DNA of 64,000 bases from Eutrigla gurnardus (Eukaryota > Chordata > Actinopteri > Perciformes > Triglidae): contig OY741273.1 of NCBI GenBank assembly GCA_963514095.1, positions 22,899,546-22,963,545 on the forward strand, read 5' to 3'. Each line of letters begins with the position of its first letter. The stretch's first letter is position 1. Position numbers and translations under genes: made by a program. Shown here piece by piece: positions 63,360 through 64,000 of the stretch. The notes beneath the pieces are model-generated. The model saw only the letters and a program-made list of their open reading frames with translations. It ran no database searches and was not told where the DNA came from.

Positions 63360-64000
63360 AATGTTACAGGCTCAGACGTGATCGCACACTAGGCCCGTGG
63401 TATCACCGGAGAACAAGCTTACCGACGTGCTCATCAAACGCGCTGGATCACCACACGGTCGCCGGTCTCTGGTGGTGTGGGGACCAGCCTGTCATCCCGG
63501 CTTTGTGCAGCCTCCCGAGTGTGCTGTATGTATATAAATAACCCGGATTCAGGAAACCGGGTGGAGTTTTCCTCTCTTCCAAGTGTAGGAAGAGCGGCGG
63601 GATAGAAGCGGAGCTGCGATCGCGTTTCAAATCTCGGTCACCGATCCCTTTTTTACCCCCCTTCCAAGTGTGGATCCCGGTTCGTGCTTCCTAGATACGA
63701 TCGCGTCAATACATGGCGGTCACGTGAGGCCGATTAAAAATAATGTAGGCCTAATCGTGTTAAGTGTATAAGATAGAGAGAGAGAGAGGCGCTGCGAGGC
63801 GGCAGGCTGGAGCGGCAGCGCTGATCCGCTGTGGGATTAACGGACGCGCAGGCGGACCATACAGGCTGGATTTGGCCACGAAAATACATGCAAATTGACA
63901 GCTGCGCTGATCCCCACCCCGCAGCCGGGCGGGTGTCTAGGGGGCGTTTAATTTATGTCACAGACTACCCCTCCTCACACAACTCTGCCCGTCGTTCTCT
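63360..64000. promoter_or_regulatory. CpG-rich segment, possible schip1 upstream promoter
   Basis: CpG dinucleotides are frequent (for example GATCGCGTTTCAAATC, GGACGCGCAGGCGGACC) compared with neighbouring introns. It could be a promoter or first exon of a longer schip1 transcript. I see no coding start with a donor that matches a SCHIP1 N-terminus. Confidence 0.3.

Noticed and set aside
63448..63630. 60-codon minus frame in the CpG-rich segment, considered as the schip1 long-isoform start.
   Set aside because: It starts with TTG rather than ATG, no donor is seen and the sequence does not match a SCHIP1 N-terminus.

Overview
The window reads as nuclear DNA of a ray-finned (teleost) fish. 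The coding exons are short and intron-separated. Two somatostatin precursors resemble what I remember of anglerfish preprosomatostatins I and II. Long (CA)n and (GA)n microsatellites, a tRNA-derived SINE and a PIF/Harbinger transposon are typical of fish. There is no bacterial-type gene organisation; nearly all long open frames are tandem-repeat artefacts.

Layout. Four genes can be supported, all on the minus strand. (1) 1-2805: sst1.1 (preprosomatostatin I type). Only exon 1 and its promoter are present; the mature-peptide exon must lie beyond position 1. (2) 10795-12650: sst1.2 (preprosomatostatin II type), complete in two exons and coding for the [Tyr7,Gly10] somatostatin-14. (3) 24300-26300: il12a (IL-12 p35), complete in seven coding exons, with an AU-rich 3' UTR and a TATA/NF-kB-type promoter. 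(4) 29350 to beyond 64000: schip1 (schwannomin-interacting protein 1). Seven shared or long-isoform exons are present, plus a separate 10-codon first exon at 50066-50095 for the short 244-residue isoform. The first exon of the long isoform is not in the window or not recognisable.

Between the genes: a 1.6 kb 21-bp minisatellite (3205-4830) and a 1.2 kb minisatellite of about 37-40 bp units (27165-28333), both free of stops in several frames; SINE-like copies; an element with degenerate terminal inverted repeats (13316-14635); a decayed death-domain gene on the plus strand (about 20393-21888); and a roughly 2.1 kb LTR-like unit (22117-24260) with a nested 997-bp Harbinger element carrying a truncated transposase. 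From 32 kb onward the schip1 introns are rich in dinucleotide arrays, two of which flank one exon closely.

The genes do not form one pathway: two are neuroendocrine peptide precursors, one is a cytokine subunit, and one is an axonal/merlin-associated scaffold. Their linkage is of synteny interest, since human SST, IL12A and SCHIP1 are all on chromosome 3q. I found no undescribed multi-gene system. The most interesting items are the schip1 exon boxed by complementary (TG)n and (CA)n tracts, the minisatellite that starts at the sst1.2 stop codon, and the nested transposon with internal 32-bp array.
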